A DNA stretch of 64,000 nt, taken from Selaginella moellendorffii. Taxonomy: Eukaryota > Streptophyta > Lycopodiopsida > Selaginellales > Selaginellaceae. Under the pieces are notes generated by a model. It ran no database searches. It saw only the letters and a list, made by a program, of their open reading frames with translations, and was not told the origin of the DNA. Position 1 is the stretch's first letter. Each line of letters opens with the position of its first letter. Shown piece by piece: positions 34,410 through 46,126 of this stretch. The stretch is taken from positions 251,772 to 315,771 of the forward strand of contig NW_003314340.1 of the NCBI RefSeq assembly GCF_000143415.4. The letters run 5' to 3'. The position numbers and the translations under genes are program-made.

Positions 34410-35225
34410 TGTCGCGAATGTGACTTTGGGTATCGAAAGATACTTGTCGGCCTGTCCTTACGGGCACTCTTTCCTTACTGCCACGACGGCAGGAGGTCGG
34501 TACTGCTGGTCCCTTTTATAGTCTCCACTCAAGCTAGTTGAGAAACTGGTCATCGCATGTGCACTTGACCAGATGAGCATAAGGGTTTACCTAAACCCTA
34601 TTCGATTGATGATAGCTTACCGTGTCTACCAAACACCCTCGCTATCATGCCCTTAGTGTTGGTCTCATTTCGGTCCCATATGCTATTTATGGAAAGTGTC
34701 TAGATTCGCTCATTTGGCATATCTACAGAATGTAGAGATCGGCCTGAACACAATAGTGTTCGTCCCGTGTCCAAATTCGCAATCTAAGGCCATTCCATAT
34801 TTAGTAAGTTTCGGACTTGTCCTAGAGACTAACTCCTGGTACTAAGGGAGGCTTGGGGTGAAAGCCCAAAGTGTGTGTCCCTCAAGGGGGGGGGAGCTGT
34901 GGGGGGTTCCAAATGTATAGTAGGGATAGTGGTTGGAATGCATGTCCGACCACCTGAGACATTAGTTTGGCTCCCACTAGGCTGTGTTGCTCCTTGTTCT
35001 GCGTCCGGCTTGGGTCTAAGCCCAAGCTCCACGCTGCTCTAGTCGGTGGAGTACCCTCCTCCTCGCGTTAGGCCACCGGTATGCCAAAATTGTGCCAGAC
35101 TCCGTCTGACACCATTTTGCGTGCAGGTGCTGGATACGGGGAGCTGGTGCTCGTGGGATTGTACCGGACCCTCGTTTTGTAGCGCAATGGGCTTGGAGTT
35201 CGGCTCCAAATTCAGGTGCGCTACA
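34410..35225 (+). repeat. 3' LTR (816 bp)
   Basis: It runs TGTCGCGAATG... to ...GCGCTACA, followed by CAGAT. Compared with the 5' LTR it lacks ~100 bp after 'gagcataagg' and has a ~14-base filler (GTTTACCTAAACCC) at 34583-34596. The G run is split by a short AGCTGT. Confidence 0.9.
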
Positions 35226-35230
35226 CAGAT

Positions 35231-35880
35231 CCACTCCTTAGCATTCTTAGGATGCCCATAGACATGGGGAATAGCCTTCCCCAAAATCCCTTTTTTGGTC
35301 CCCACCAAGTCCCTTTCTACCTATGGCCGTGTTCACCAACATTGCCATTGGATCAAGGCCCACAAGCCCGACCACTGAGTCCCATGGTCCTATGGGACTT
35401 CCTCACCACACGACTGTATCCTTGGTCACTACACCAGAGGACTACTCCTCTTCCTTTCCACAGTCTGGGCCTTTGGGATAACATTTTGGAACACACAAAC
35501 CTCATAGGTATTCTCCCCGCCTTCTACATTTGGGTGCTCTAGCCATGGGTTTAGAGTGAGGTTCCGTTGAGCCACGCCAGGTATCCAAGTAGGTAGTGCC
35601 ACCCACACTTGGACTGGGAGCATTAACCATTCGATCTCCCGAGGGAACTAGAGTCGGCTCTTGAACACTTCACCAAGCTACCTAACTTGTCGGTCCATAT
35701 TCACTTTAGTCTTGGACTTCCCAGTGGTCAACTCATCACCCAACACCTGGGTATAGCCTTCCTGAGCCAAACTAGCTCCATTGGGCTCCAACTCTCTACT
35801 ATACTTTTGGAACCCCCTAAAGCCCCCCCCCCCCCCCCTCGGGGGGGATGATCGCTTTGGGCTTTCACCCAATTGCCTGT
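35231..35880 (-). repeat. LTR-type repeat X, right part
   Basis: Continuation of 2992-3324 after the gypsy insertion. It ends in the module shared with other LTRs here: a (T)ACTATAC...TTGGAACCCCC run, a C/G homopolymer, then GCTTTGGGCTTTCACCC. Confidence 0.7.
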
Positions 35881-38678
35881 ATTAGTATTCGGACTCGGAC
35901 TCGGACTCGGTCTTAGTCCTAGTCTCGGTCCCGGTTTCGGACTCAGACTCGGTCTCGGTCTCGGTCTCGGTTCCGTCTCAGACTCCATCTTGGGTCCATC
36001 TCGGACTCCATCTCGGATACTTCCACGTGTCATGTGTTGGTCCTTTTGGGTCCCTTTTGGAGCCTCGCTTATTGCTCGCTTCGTGCTCGTTCCTCGAGCA
36101 CTTTGTTGGGAGTTCCACTCCCACTCTCGACCTTTCAAGTTAGAGTTTTTAGTCCAAATGTGTTATGCTCGTTTAGCTTTCGCTTCGGCCACTACCATGT
36201 GGCACCCTTTTGGCTCCACTTTAGGGCTTAGAGATTTTGTGTCTCACAACTCCACCACCCATAGACGAAATTCGATGTCCTCATCGAATGATAAACTATT
36301 TTATAAAGTAATACTAACATGTATTACCCTTTCCATTCTTAGCACCTTGCCAATATTCATCAATGGTTTGATACCGAAGGCTCACCACGCCTTGTTCATC
36401 CTCCAAGGAGCATAGTCTTTCCAACTTAGAGACTGTTTGGACCATTTGTAGTGGTTTTCTCCTTTTATTGGTTTAGTTCTCATTAAACCTGTTAAAGACA
36501 CCGTCTCTATCTTGATCCCACTACTCCTTCTCGAGTAATCTCAATTTCCATCAATATAACCTTTGCACTTGAAACTTTTACTTTTGACTTCTTGAAATCA
36601 ATTTCCTAGGTGTCTCCGACACCTTGCACATATTGTGCAACTCCACTTCCCCATCCTAGGAAGTTCTTTACTTGAGGGCACCATCATCCTCTCTTCTATT
36701 TGGTGCCACCTTGAGTGCTAAGTTCCAATTATTTAATTTGTGCTAGGGCTGTCTATGGCCCTATCATTTGGCTACCATACCGCTCATTGCCTTGGAGCTT
36801 CCACTTTCACCAAATTGGAACAATGGGAAATCCATCCTTGGAAACATATTGCCTTTCCCACCATTCGTTAGCACCCAACACATAGTGTTCTTAGCGTAAT
36901 TTGCCTTTCTAGGTTCTTGCCCATGATTTCTATGGCTCTTTTCTTAGCCACTAGTCTTTTGCTCCTATCCTTGATTGTTGCACCCAGCAACATAGGATTG
37001 CTACTTCCAATCTTGAGGTATCCTTTTAGTTCTATAGCAAAGATTTTGCTTTGCCAAGTCCAGAAGGTGTTCACCTTTAGTATGTCTCTTTAGCATCTTT
37101 TGTTGTGGGCTCTATTCATGGCCTAACTTTGAGACCATCCTATGGGTCCTTTATAGAGACTACTTTCTTCGGACTCATTATGCCATTGCATTAACACAGT
37201 TCATTTTCCTTAGGTGTTTTTCCCACTTGGTCACCTTGACCAAGCCACACCATCATCAATAGTTCAAATCAACACTTTGAACTAGGAACTTTATTCCTTA
37301 CCCTCACAAGGACCTCGTCCTTGTTTTAGCTATAAGATCACCTAGTGATCAAACCTTAGCAACAGGTTTGCCAATAAGTATTAGGTCTTCTAGACCTTTA
37401 AGTTGTTTACCATGACCCCGGGGGCATCCCCCACACTTGGCGGTGCACCCAAGCCATCCCTTCCGGCCAAGGGTCCATAGCAACTGAGACTGGGTGTCCC
37501 CATCTCATTCACCACGCCCTTAATGCTACTTGCACCAAAGTGTTCAAGTTAGATATGCTGAGACATTAAGCAATCTAACTGTGCATCATGACTCCGGAGC
37601 ATCCCTTGTTTGGCGGTGTGCCCAAGCTAGTCTCCTTATTAAAAGTCCATGACCACCGAAAAATGAGTGTCCTCATATTCCAAACCATCGCCTCGCTCTA
37701 GTGAGTTGAGACTCGAACCCAAGTACTAAAGGGTTGGGACTTGAACTCAACCTTTGTATATGCATTTACGGATGGCATCACACAAGATGCCTTGTGTGAC
37801 TCCCCACACCGGTGCATCAATATGTACTTAAAGCATACTATAAATCACAGATTAGGAACTTGGTTCCTTTGCACTGCCAAGTCCTCTCATTTGGCAAGTC
37901 TGTGATCATGCATGGACTCCTCCATGCTTGGCCCCATGGGCCACTCCTTTTGAAGTTAGCACCTTCGACTAGGGGATTTGTTCCCCTGACTTGCCAATTT
38001 CACTTAGCAAGTCATCCAGCCACCATAACATGGTTCATGCATAAATGTGAAAGTCCTTAACCATCGAGTTTCGTTCAAAGCCCTCTCTTTGAACACTCGG
38101 AAACTACTTCCCCAACCTTGATAGCCTCGCCTCATGGCCAGTTTCAAGATCACGCTTCTGCTGCGCCACTCTGATTTCGCACGCTCTAGGAACCATTTAC
38201 ACTTGGCTTTCTAGGTACTTATCTACCTAGAATTGTCTTTGGAAACCTTCAAGGAACTCTATTCCTTAGCTTGCTAAAGCTTCTCTTTTGTAAGCTCCCT
38301 ACTCACCATATGGTTTAATATGGATAATTCCACATTTTATACTCTCCATGGCATTGCGATGTCTAGTAATAACATCCTCGAGCACCCTCTTGATTCTCCA
38401 CTCCCAACTTGCATAACCACCGTGGTTATGCCTTTTGATTTCTATGGTTTAGTTCCATCCCAATACTACTTGCCTTTTGGCCTCATATGTTTCCTTTGGT
38501 TATTCTCCTCCAGACTAAGAGGATAGCTTTGCACGTTCTACCATGCCTTAGCAAGTATTCATAGGGATGAACCTACCTGATAGCTTAGGGAATGGTTCTT
38601 TAATTTGGGCATACTCACCTTATAATCCCACACACCGGGATTACCGTTGCTACTTATGGGCCTCTATATGCCCATCAT
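35881..38678. other. Repeat-derived sequence, no gene seen
   Basis: It opens with short CTCGGA-type tandem units (35885-35990), then ~2.7 kb with no frame that I recognise. The composition resembles the noncoding interior of a large LTR derivative. Confidence 0.4.
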
Positions 38679-38683
38679 TAACC

Positions 38684-39806
38684 TGTAAGCCACAAATTTT
38701 TTCTTTTCAATTTGCTAGCTTATCTCATCTATCCGACCAACATTGCCTTGGCTTTTGCGAAGTTCCCTCACCAAGGTTCCCGCCTATTGTACTAGCTCCT
38801 ACTTATTCCTACTTGGTTTCAACTACTCACTGCATGAGTAACAGAGCGTTAGCCATCCATCCACGGATTCCCAAATCTCTCCCAATCCCCCTCCCCGGGT
38901 TAGACTGGACTTAAGGTTCAGCTACATTCCCCGCAAGCACAAGCAGCCAAACACACCAAGCCTCCAGGTTCCTAACATCTCTTGGTACAACAAGACTTGA
39001 TCATGGGACCCTCTAAATCCCAAGCCTTGGGTGCAACACTTGCTTCGGAACATCAGGGCAAAACACTATGGCCTAACGACCCGGCATGGGTACCTCTACC
39101 CCCCCACTTCCATCCCGAAGGGAAGGCCTAAGCCCCTAGGAAGGGCGAGGACCAATGAGCCACAAAGTACTTAAGTGGGGCATGAGCCGGGAGCACTACA
39201 GTCGGTTTCCATTTTGGGAGTGGGAGTTGCTTTTGAGCACTTCCTTGGGTGGCCCCTTCGGCACCACCCGAGTCCATGCTCACTCCCACCCAAGGCCCCT
39301 CGGCCCCAACCTCAACCTCAAGTTAGTTTGGAAGCACTACTAGAGAGTTCCTTCAAGACTAGTTCCTGGACCTCACTATTCCTACTATACTGTTGGAACC
39401 CTCTACAACCCCCCCCCCAGGAGATGCATGCTTTGGGCTTTCACCCCTTGACCTGTATTAGTACTCGGACTCGATCTCGGACCTGACTTCGGACTCGGAC
39501 TCGGACTCGATCTCAGACTCAATCTCGGACCCGATCTCGGACTTGACTTCGGACTTGACATCGAACTCGGTCTTGGACCTGATCTCGGATCTCAGACTCT
39601 GTCTCGAACTCGGTCTCAAACTCAGTCTCGAACTCGGTCTCTGAGTCGGCCTCGGACTCGAACCCGGACTCTATCTCAAACTCAGTCTTAGAGTTGGTCT
39701 TGGACTCGATCTCAGACTCGGTCCCATAAGATGAACTCTTTATCATTTCAGTCATGCCTTTGGGGATCCTTTAGCCTACAACACCTCGGGGAGTTGGTTC
39801 CTTACA
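38684..39806 (+). mobile_element. Solo LTR (1,123 bp) with target duplication TAACC
   Basis: It begins TGTAAGCC and ends CCTTACA. TAACC stands on both sides (38679-38683 and 39807-39811). It is related along most of its length to 9458-10508 inside copy A. It contains a C run and a CTCGGA minisatellite. A lone LTR with intact duplication is the usual result of LTR-LTR recombination. Confidence 0.85.
39455..39725. repeat. CTCGGA/CTCGAA minisatellite
   Basis: Irregular 6-mers (CTCGGA, TCTCGG, CTCGAA) are repeated across ~270 bp within the solo LTR. Related arrays lie at 35885-35990, and a remnant lies at 10236-10285, each at the same place in its LTR. Confidence 0.75.
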
Positions 39807-40272
39807 TAACCTTGCCAAAATCCCATTTTTGGCTTTGTCCAAATTGGGTAGACAGATTTCTCCCGTTTCCAGAATCTTGGATATTTGGATAGCACCTTTT
39901 ATCCATCATTTGCTAGAGACTTAGTCCCTTAGGCATTATCTAATGTCTTCGCGACACTAAACACCACTTCCTGGTGTTTTAAAGTGTTTGGGTGTCCCAA
40001 TGATGGCTTTTTTTGGCAATGAGTATTCCCTTTACGACATTGACTTATTATATTGCAATATAAATAGTTTCTCCCCCATAAGGGTATATCTAACTTCCTT
40101 ATCCCAATAAGAAGTCTTAGGTAGTTACCTTCTACCAATTTAACTAATTATTTTGCACCTTTTTCTTAGTTGCCTCATAGTTGTCAAGTCCTATAACTCA
40201 TTGCTAGTGCTTCTACACCTCCATCATTATTTGGGTCACCACACTCTAATTGCATACCTTCTAGCTTAGGCT

Positions 40273-40665
40273 ATGATGTTTCTATCTTGTTCTGTTCTTC
40301 CCTTTTTCAATCCCTCTGACAATCTTTGTGTTGCAGTAGTTGACCGGCTCATGAAGGAGTATTCTGATCTCTTTGAATTTGACCTATTGTCTGGGGCTAA
40401 AATTGCCACATGTCATCCGATTCCAACTGGGGATGCTCGTCCAATCAAGGTTCTTGTTCGCCGTTGGTCATCCAAGGAGATTCAAGGAGATGTTAGAGAA
40501 GGGTGTTATTCGGAAGGGGCATGTGAATTTCATCTTGTGACGAAGCCTGATGGGAGTATTCGTTTCTGCATCGACTATCGTCCATTAAACGAAGTGACAA
40601 TCCCTGATGTGTACCCTCTTCCTCACATTGCTAATCTTTTGGATCGTCTGGGGCAAAATCGTCTA
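40273..40665 (+). pseudogene. Ty3/gypsy reverse transcriptase fragment
   Basis: The frame contains LMKEYSDLFEF, 'HPIPTGDARPIKVLVRRWS' and 'TKPDGSIRFCIDYRPLN', ending PLPHIANLLDRLGQ. This is the N-terminal third of a gypsy RT. It breaks off where the X repeat starts, before the YxDD motif. The few bases in the finger region look frameshifted. Confidence 0.8.
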
Positions 40666-40667
40666 CA

Positions 40668-41593
40668 AGGGGTTCCAAAAGTATAGTAAGGAGTTGGAGC
40701 CCAATAGAGCCAGTTTGGCCCAGGAAAGATGTACCCAAGTGTTGGGTGATGAGTTGACCACTGGGAAGTCCAAGACTAGAGTGAATATGGACCGACAAGC
40801 TGGGTAGCTTGGTGAAGTGTTCAAGAGCTGGCTCTAGTTCCCCCAAAGGATCGAATGGTTAATGCTCCCAATCCAAGTGTGGGTGGCACTACCTACTTGG
40901 ATACCTGGCGTGGCTCAACGGAACCTCACTCTAAGCCTATGGCTAGAGCACCCAAAGGTGGAAGGCGGGGAGAATACCTATGAGGCTTGTGTAGGGCTAC
41001 GGTGTTCCAAAATGTTGTCCCAAAGGCCCAGACTGTGGAAAGGAAGAGGAATAGTTCTCTGATGTAGTGACCAAGGATATAGTCATGTGGTGAGGAAGTC
41101 CCATAGGACCGTGAGACTCAGTGGTCGGGCCTGTGGGCCTCGATCCAGTGGCAATGTTGGCAAACACGGCCATAGGCAGAAAGGGACTTGGTGGGGACCA
41201 GAAAAGGGATATTGGGGAGGCTATTCCCCATGTCTACGAGCATCCTAAGAATACTAAGGAGTGGATCTGGGATGATCACTCATGGATGGATGGCCCAGTC
41301 CTTGAGAGACGGGATTGTGATGCAGGTGGTGTTAGACCACTAGTGTGACCAAGATGAAGGGGCATGGCCTTAGTGTAACAAGCTGATATGTTAATGGTAC
41401 CTTGGGGTGTCAGTCATGGGATCGGACACGTGGAGCACTTGGACCAAGTGCAAAGGTTGAGTGGCGGGGATGCCATTCTTGCTAGCAAGCCCAAGTCCGA
41501 AATAAGACTTATGGAGGTTGTGAGTGAGACTCCTCCAAGTGGTCAGAGGTGTGGTTAAGTGACTGAAGTAGAATGGAAAATTTAGTTGCTTAG
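40668..41593 (+). repeat. Uninterrupted inverted copy of repeat X
   Basis: It is the reverse complement of 35231-35880 plus 2992-3324. At ~41267 it reads straight through the site where the gypsy element inserted, with a single CAGAT equivalent (ATCTG). A degraded primer-site sequence (TTGGTATCAAAAC) follows at ~41598, supporting the view that X is an LTR. Confidence 0.8.
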
Positions 41594-41599
41594 AACTTG

Positions 41600-42796
41600 G
41601 TATCAAAACTGTTCTTCAGTCCGACTTTTATTGGTGCTCAAGTATATCACCACTGGTGTTGGCATCAGTCTTAGGAGTGGGCCTATCCTTGAAGAATAGC
41701 AAGTTAGGAAAACATGACTCTCCACTACAGTTCATATGTGAACTTGTAGGTGAGGTGGTGGATAAAAAAGAGCCAATAATGGAACAACTTTGGGATCTTA
41801 GGAACAGTATAAAGTTTTCCTTAGAGAGTTAAGGATGTGATCCAGATGAGCGTTTGACTTAGTAAACTAACTAATGTAGTTGTGATAAACAACTATAGTT
41901 GGGATCACAAGAAAGATAGAGACTCCAAAACAATAAAGGAGTCACAAGATTATCCTCATATAGTTGAGGTTGGTGCTCATGAATGTGAGACGAGGATTAT
42001 AACCGTGGGCGGTCAAATATAGAAAAGGACACAAGTCCTTGGAATGGTAGCCGAGGCTACCTTTGATAAATGCTAGAACAACCCAAGGAGTTAGGGGTGC
42101 ACTTAGAGGATGAGTTGGTATTCTCATCATATGGACAAGTAGTCCTAAGGGGCAAAAGTTGGTCCCAGAGAATAAAATTAAGTGTTAGAGTAACATTTGC
42201 AAAGATGGTCTTGGTGAGTAAGACATGAATATATGAAGTTGTATTCTAGTGAGTTGGCACCTCAAAAGTAAGACCTCATGGTCGTCTGATTAGCAAGTCC
42301 AAAAAACTAGATGACTCAAGTAGAGTCAAGGAATAATCCTAAGGGATTGATGGAAGCATTTAGACTAAGGTGTATTGTACCCCACGAAGTATGGGGAGGA
42401 TCTTAAGATCCAAGCATGAGAACAGTGGGTATTTCATTGATGGTAGAATGCGCCATGCTAAAGTCGTGGGAAAGAGTTTCCCAGAAGAAAACAACTTTGA
42501 CACAAAGTTGTGCATAAACTCTATAGTGCAGTGCTAATGGATAATTGGCATAAAAGACAACCATATTGGGCTTTGGCAAAGACCTAGACACAAGTAAGAA
42601 GTGTCATAGAGGTAGGCTCGTAGAGCCGATGGTGTGAAAACACCGAATGTGCCAAGGCGTGTTGCCTTGAGGTCAAGTTAGCGGGTTCATGAGAACCCCT
42701 TCCAAAGGAATCCCAATGGAAATGGGAATGGAGGAGGAAATAATAGGGAACAAAAGTAATGGAAACAAAGTTAAAAGTAGAAGGACAAAAAGGTAC
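41600..42796. other. Repeat interior, no gene seen
   Basis: Sequence after the X primer-site relic. I see no convincing frame on either strand. Confidence 0.4.
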
Positions 42797-43054
42797 CTAA
42801 GTGAGAGGAATGGATGAAACATAAGGAAGTATGAGACAAGGGGAAGAAGCCTCAAAGTCACACTTGGCAAGATTGCACTGTAACCAATTTATACCAAGAA
42901 TGAAATCAAAAGCTTGACTCGGCACCACCTGCAATGACTGCAACGCAAGCTTAAGATTGCCCACACGCACAACCAAGTCTACCTCATCCCGTGCACATGC
43001 ATGTGTATAGCCGTTGCCATAAAGAATGAAAACTAGTTCCACCATACGACACAA
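42797..43054 (-). pseudogene. Retropepsin-like fragment of minus-strand gypsy
   Basis: The 85-residue frame has 'VDLVVRVGNLKLALQSLQVV', then 'FDFILGINWLQ', the usual strand and flap-to-core spacing of gypsy protease C-terminal halves (family: ILGmdWL). The catalytic Asp-Ser/Thr-Gly is not seen. It lies a few hundred bases inside the right terminal repeat and matches the orientation of the integrase at 1.6-2.7 kb. Confidence 0.6.
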
Positions 43055-43417
43055 GTGTAAATGGCAACGTGTGGCAACAAGTCAAACAATAGAAGATAAC
43101 CTCAACTAACACGAAGAGAATAATAAGAGACCTCTTGTTATAAAAACAAGCTTAGAAAGTAAATATTGAATGAACCAGTGCCGAATGAACCCCTTGATAA
43201 TAATCCCAAAAGAAAGATAGAGGGGTCATTGACTTATTCGCACAAGGTCCCTCCATTACTCGTGCGACTCTTTGTTTCCCGGATGCATCTTGATGTCTAA
43301 ACCATCCACTACAACAACACCAACGGGAAGTTGCTGACACCAAAGTCTCCACCCATTCCATGGAGGTCCATTCCATATTCCAAGCACTCCTTAGGGACAA
43401 TCAAAAGTGCCCCTCAC

Positions 43418-43798
43418 CTCCACTAATGTGAGTGCTTGGAATATGGAAAGGGAATATAGAAAATGCATATCAATTAGCCCAAAAATCATAGCTTATTGTA
43501 AGCTCATAAATTTAGACTTTCTGGAGGTCACCCAACCCAATACTATTTAAACCCAAAGACACTTAACCCTAAATATCCCAAGACCCTTAACTGATTGGAA
43601 AAGAGGGTGCATTCTTGTTCATGGGCCCTTTCCCTCTATATTTAAACCCCATGGATCGTCTTTCAAGTCGTTCCCTTTGGTTGCTTACACTTATATACAG
43701 GAGCAAGTGGTCTAAATTGAAATCAATCTGACGGCTACCAAAATCCCACTACGCTAATATTAGTATATGGTATCGTAGCCATACACTTGGCCCTCACA
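43418..43798 (-). repeat. Right terminal repeat of old minus-strand gypsy element
   Basis: Counterpart of 1255-1430, interrupted by a solo LTR at 43497-43689. It ends GGCCCTCACA. Substitutions between the two copies are frequent, so the element is old. Confidence 0.55.
43497..43689 (-). mobile_element. Solo short LTR (193 bp), duplication CTTAT
   Basis: TGTAAGCTC...TTGCTTACA is flanked by CTTAT on both sides (43492-43496 and 43690-43694). The left terminal repeat at 1317-1325 shows the same place without the insertion. Same family as 10714-10907. Confidence 0.85.
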
Positions 43799-45900
43799 TG
43801 GTGAAATTATTCTTTGAACAAATGGTTCAAATCCCGAAAATGCTAGAGGAAATTATCTTAGAATAAGATAATATATTCACCAATAAATTGTAGAGAACTT
43901 TTTTGAATGCAATATCGTGCCAAACTGAAATTCAACACTATCTATCACCATGTATAAAAAACATTAATACAACTGTAATGTCACATACTAAAATTCATAT
44001 TATAGTTTTGGCAAAGAAACTAAATACCTCTTTACTAGATTGAATGTAAATAATTATAACGTTTTCAATTTAGTTTAAAACTAAAGGTTTTTATATTATG
44101 TAAAAGACAATGAAGCCACTATAATACCCTAAATAGAAATTATTTTATAGTCAGATAAACTAAAGGCTATTGCAATTAATTCCAAGGTAAATTATCATCT
44201 AGTTTTAAATATATTTTACTATATAGTTTCTCTATAAATTCATATGAATAAAGCAATGATGTTAACACCAAAGCTAGTGTTATGTAGAAACCACAACAAT
44301 CTACCTTTGTAATAGAGAATAAAATGAACAAACATTTTTTAACCCATTTGAATACATTTTGTGTTTTTTTTTATTATAGTAGAATGAAAAATAAGAGATG
44401 ATAACTTTAGAAATTCCACTAAATAAATCTAGACACTCTACAAAAGATGAGGTGAGTATTTTAATTTCCATTTGAGTTATAGTAATGTATATAATTGTTC
44501 TGGTTTCTATGTAGCAAATTAAAATTAAAAAGTTGAATATAAATTTTCTAAAAGACATTATAGAGCTACTCATTAAAAATAAGATTACCTTTTAGAATAT
44601 CAAAGGGTTTTTCAAATGGATGACAAGTTTTACTAGTTATTTAATTGAAGAAGAACTAAAACAAAAGAAGTTTTAAAGTATATTGTTGGACATATTTTAA
44701 AGGTTAGGCACTTTGTGATGTTTCAGAAGTACAAATGATGAATTCTTAGAATGAAAGTACATTAACTATTCATAAGGTTTACAAATCTGATAAGATATAT
44801 GGAAACATATAAAAATTATACAGTTAAATTAAATCATAAATGCATAAAAATATATGAAAAATTATATGAATATTTTTCTAAACTCAATGAAAAATGTATT
44901 TTGAATTTTATAATTAACCATATCTCAAACACACACACACATATGCACACACAGACATATATATATATATATATATATATTTCAAAAATATATAAAATCC
45001 TAAACATTCTACCATATGAAAAACTACAAAGTAACATCTTTATTAAAAACTATAGAAGACACTAGAGTAAAAAGTATTTATAACACTAATACTTAAACTA
45101 TATACATTAACAAACTATTTTGAACAGATATATAATTTTCTTATATTGGAAATCCTATTTATCTAACTGAGTGCTTCATATAGTTAAATTTTGAAAAACT
45201 ACATCAATGGGTTTGTTGTGCAAAGCTTTGGGTCTGATACACGTCTAGATCAGCTCAAGCTTTTTAGCAATCTTAACTGAACCGGGCAATAGTGATTTTC
45301 TTCATCAATGCATTCACTCTTGTGGGTTGCTACTCCATTCTATCATCTCAACACCACTTCTGTCTCAGAGTTAACTGATTCTGCAGCTGGTGTGTGGGCT
45401 TGTGCTGCTTTAGCTGCCCGAGTATGTGTTACTGCTGCCTGAGATTTTGCTTCCACGCAGCAGATCGTGCTTGAGCAATGCTAAGGAAATCATAACCTAT
45501 TTTGGTTTCTCCCCAAGCTCATACAATGCATAGTATAAACCAACAAACCACAAACTTACAAGCGAGCTGCATTTCCATTGCACAGAAGACTGCCTCGCCT
45601 GTCTAATGATGCTTTATTTAAATGCAGTCTTTTGAAGATAGCTGGCTGAATATTGTGCCATGTCCGGGATTTTATAAGATTCTCGACTACATTAAAGAAG
45701 GAACCCACCGGTCTTCGTCACTGAAAGCAGTTGGTTTCTGAAACATCCTACCTTCACAGGATTCAACCCGCATGCTTCTTACGAAACTTCGCTCAATGGT
45801 CAAGCGATAAGGTCTTGTGTCACACTTCAAATGCAAATGTGTCATGGTCGTGTACACTGTGTCACCTTCCTCCAAAATTCAATCTATGGGCGAAATCGAG
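43799..45900. other. AT-rich sequence, no gene supported
   Basis: Strongly AT-rich to ~45200, then of mixed composition. Small open frames are short and without recognisable motifs. It contains a CA/TA microsatellite at 44928-44980. Confidence 0.5.
44928..44980. repeat. (CA)n-(TA)n microsatellite
   Basis: A run of CACACA units, a short broken stretch, then about eleven TA units. Confidence 0.9.
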
Positions 45901-45904
45901 AGAC

Positions 45905-45972
45905 TGGTAGATCATGAAGCTAAAGTCTTTCCAGAAACTGGTAGATCATGGAGCTAAAGTCTTTTAGCAAAA
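45905..45972. repeat. ~30-bp tandem duplication upstream of hevein-like gene
   Basis: 'ACTGGTAGATCATG' followed by 'AGCTAAAGTCTTT' occurs twice with one or two changes. It lies ~150 bp upstream of the TATA box and may be a promoter element or a chance duplication. Confidence 0.6.
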
Positions 45973-46049
45973 TATGTAATTGCGATGCGAACAAAACTGC
46001 GCTCTAGGTTTTCAAAAGTTGTGATGGACTTTGCTTGCAACCCCCCCGC

Positions 46050-46057
46050 TATATAAA
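46050..46057 (+). promoter_or_regulatory. TATA box of hevein-like gene
   Basis: TATATAAA lies 70 bases before the chosen start codon and after a run of C. It shows that the upstream in-frame extension (to 46031) is promoter, not coding. Confidence 0.75.
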
Positions 46058-46126
46058 TGCGCCCCGCCTCTCCATTCAATCAAACACTGCTCAGCTCTAT
46101 CCATAGTTAAAGTGCTACTGTTTGCA

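Larger units (their letters stand above)
3325..35225 (+). mobile_element. Ty3/gypsy LTR retrotransposon (host of the DNA transposons)
   Basis: The element is flanked by a perfect 5-bp direct repeat CAGAT (3320-3324 and 35226-35230). Its LTRs start TG and end CA. A primer-binding site for initiator tRNA-Met follows the 5' LTR, and a polypurine tract precedes the 3' LTR. Without the nested DNA transposons it is about 6.1 kb. The order is gag, protease, reverse transcriptase, RNase H and a truncated integrase. It cannot be autonomous: gag has a stop and a frameshift, pol has two stops, and the integrase catalytic core is missing. The uninterrupted repeat X at 41.27 kb confirms the insertion site. 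Confidence 0.93.

Noticed and set aside
45687-45875. 62-residue minus-strand frame (MEEGDTVYTTMTHLHLKCD...)
   Set aside because: It looks slightly coding-like but is short, with no motif, splice partner or promoter evidence.
46031-46126. In-frame extension of the hevein-like peptide
   Set aside because: It contains the TATA box and a C run, so it is promoter and leader.
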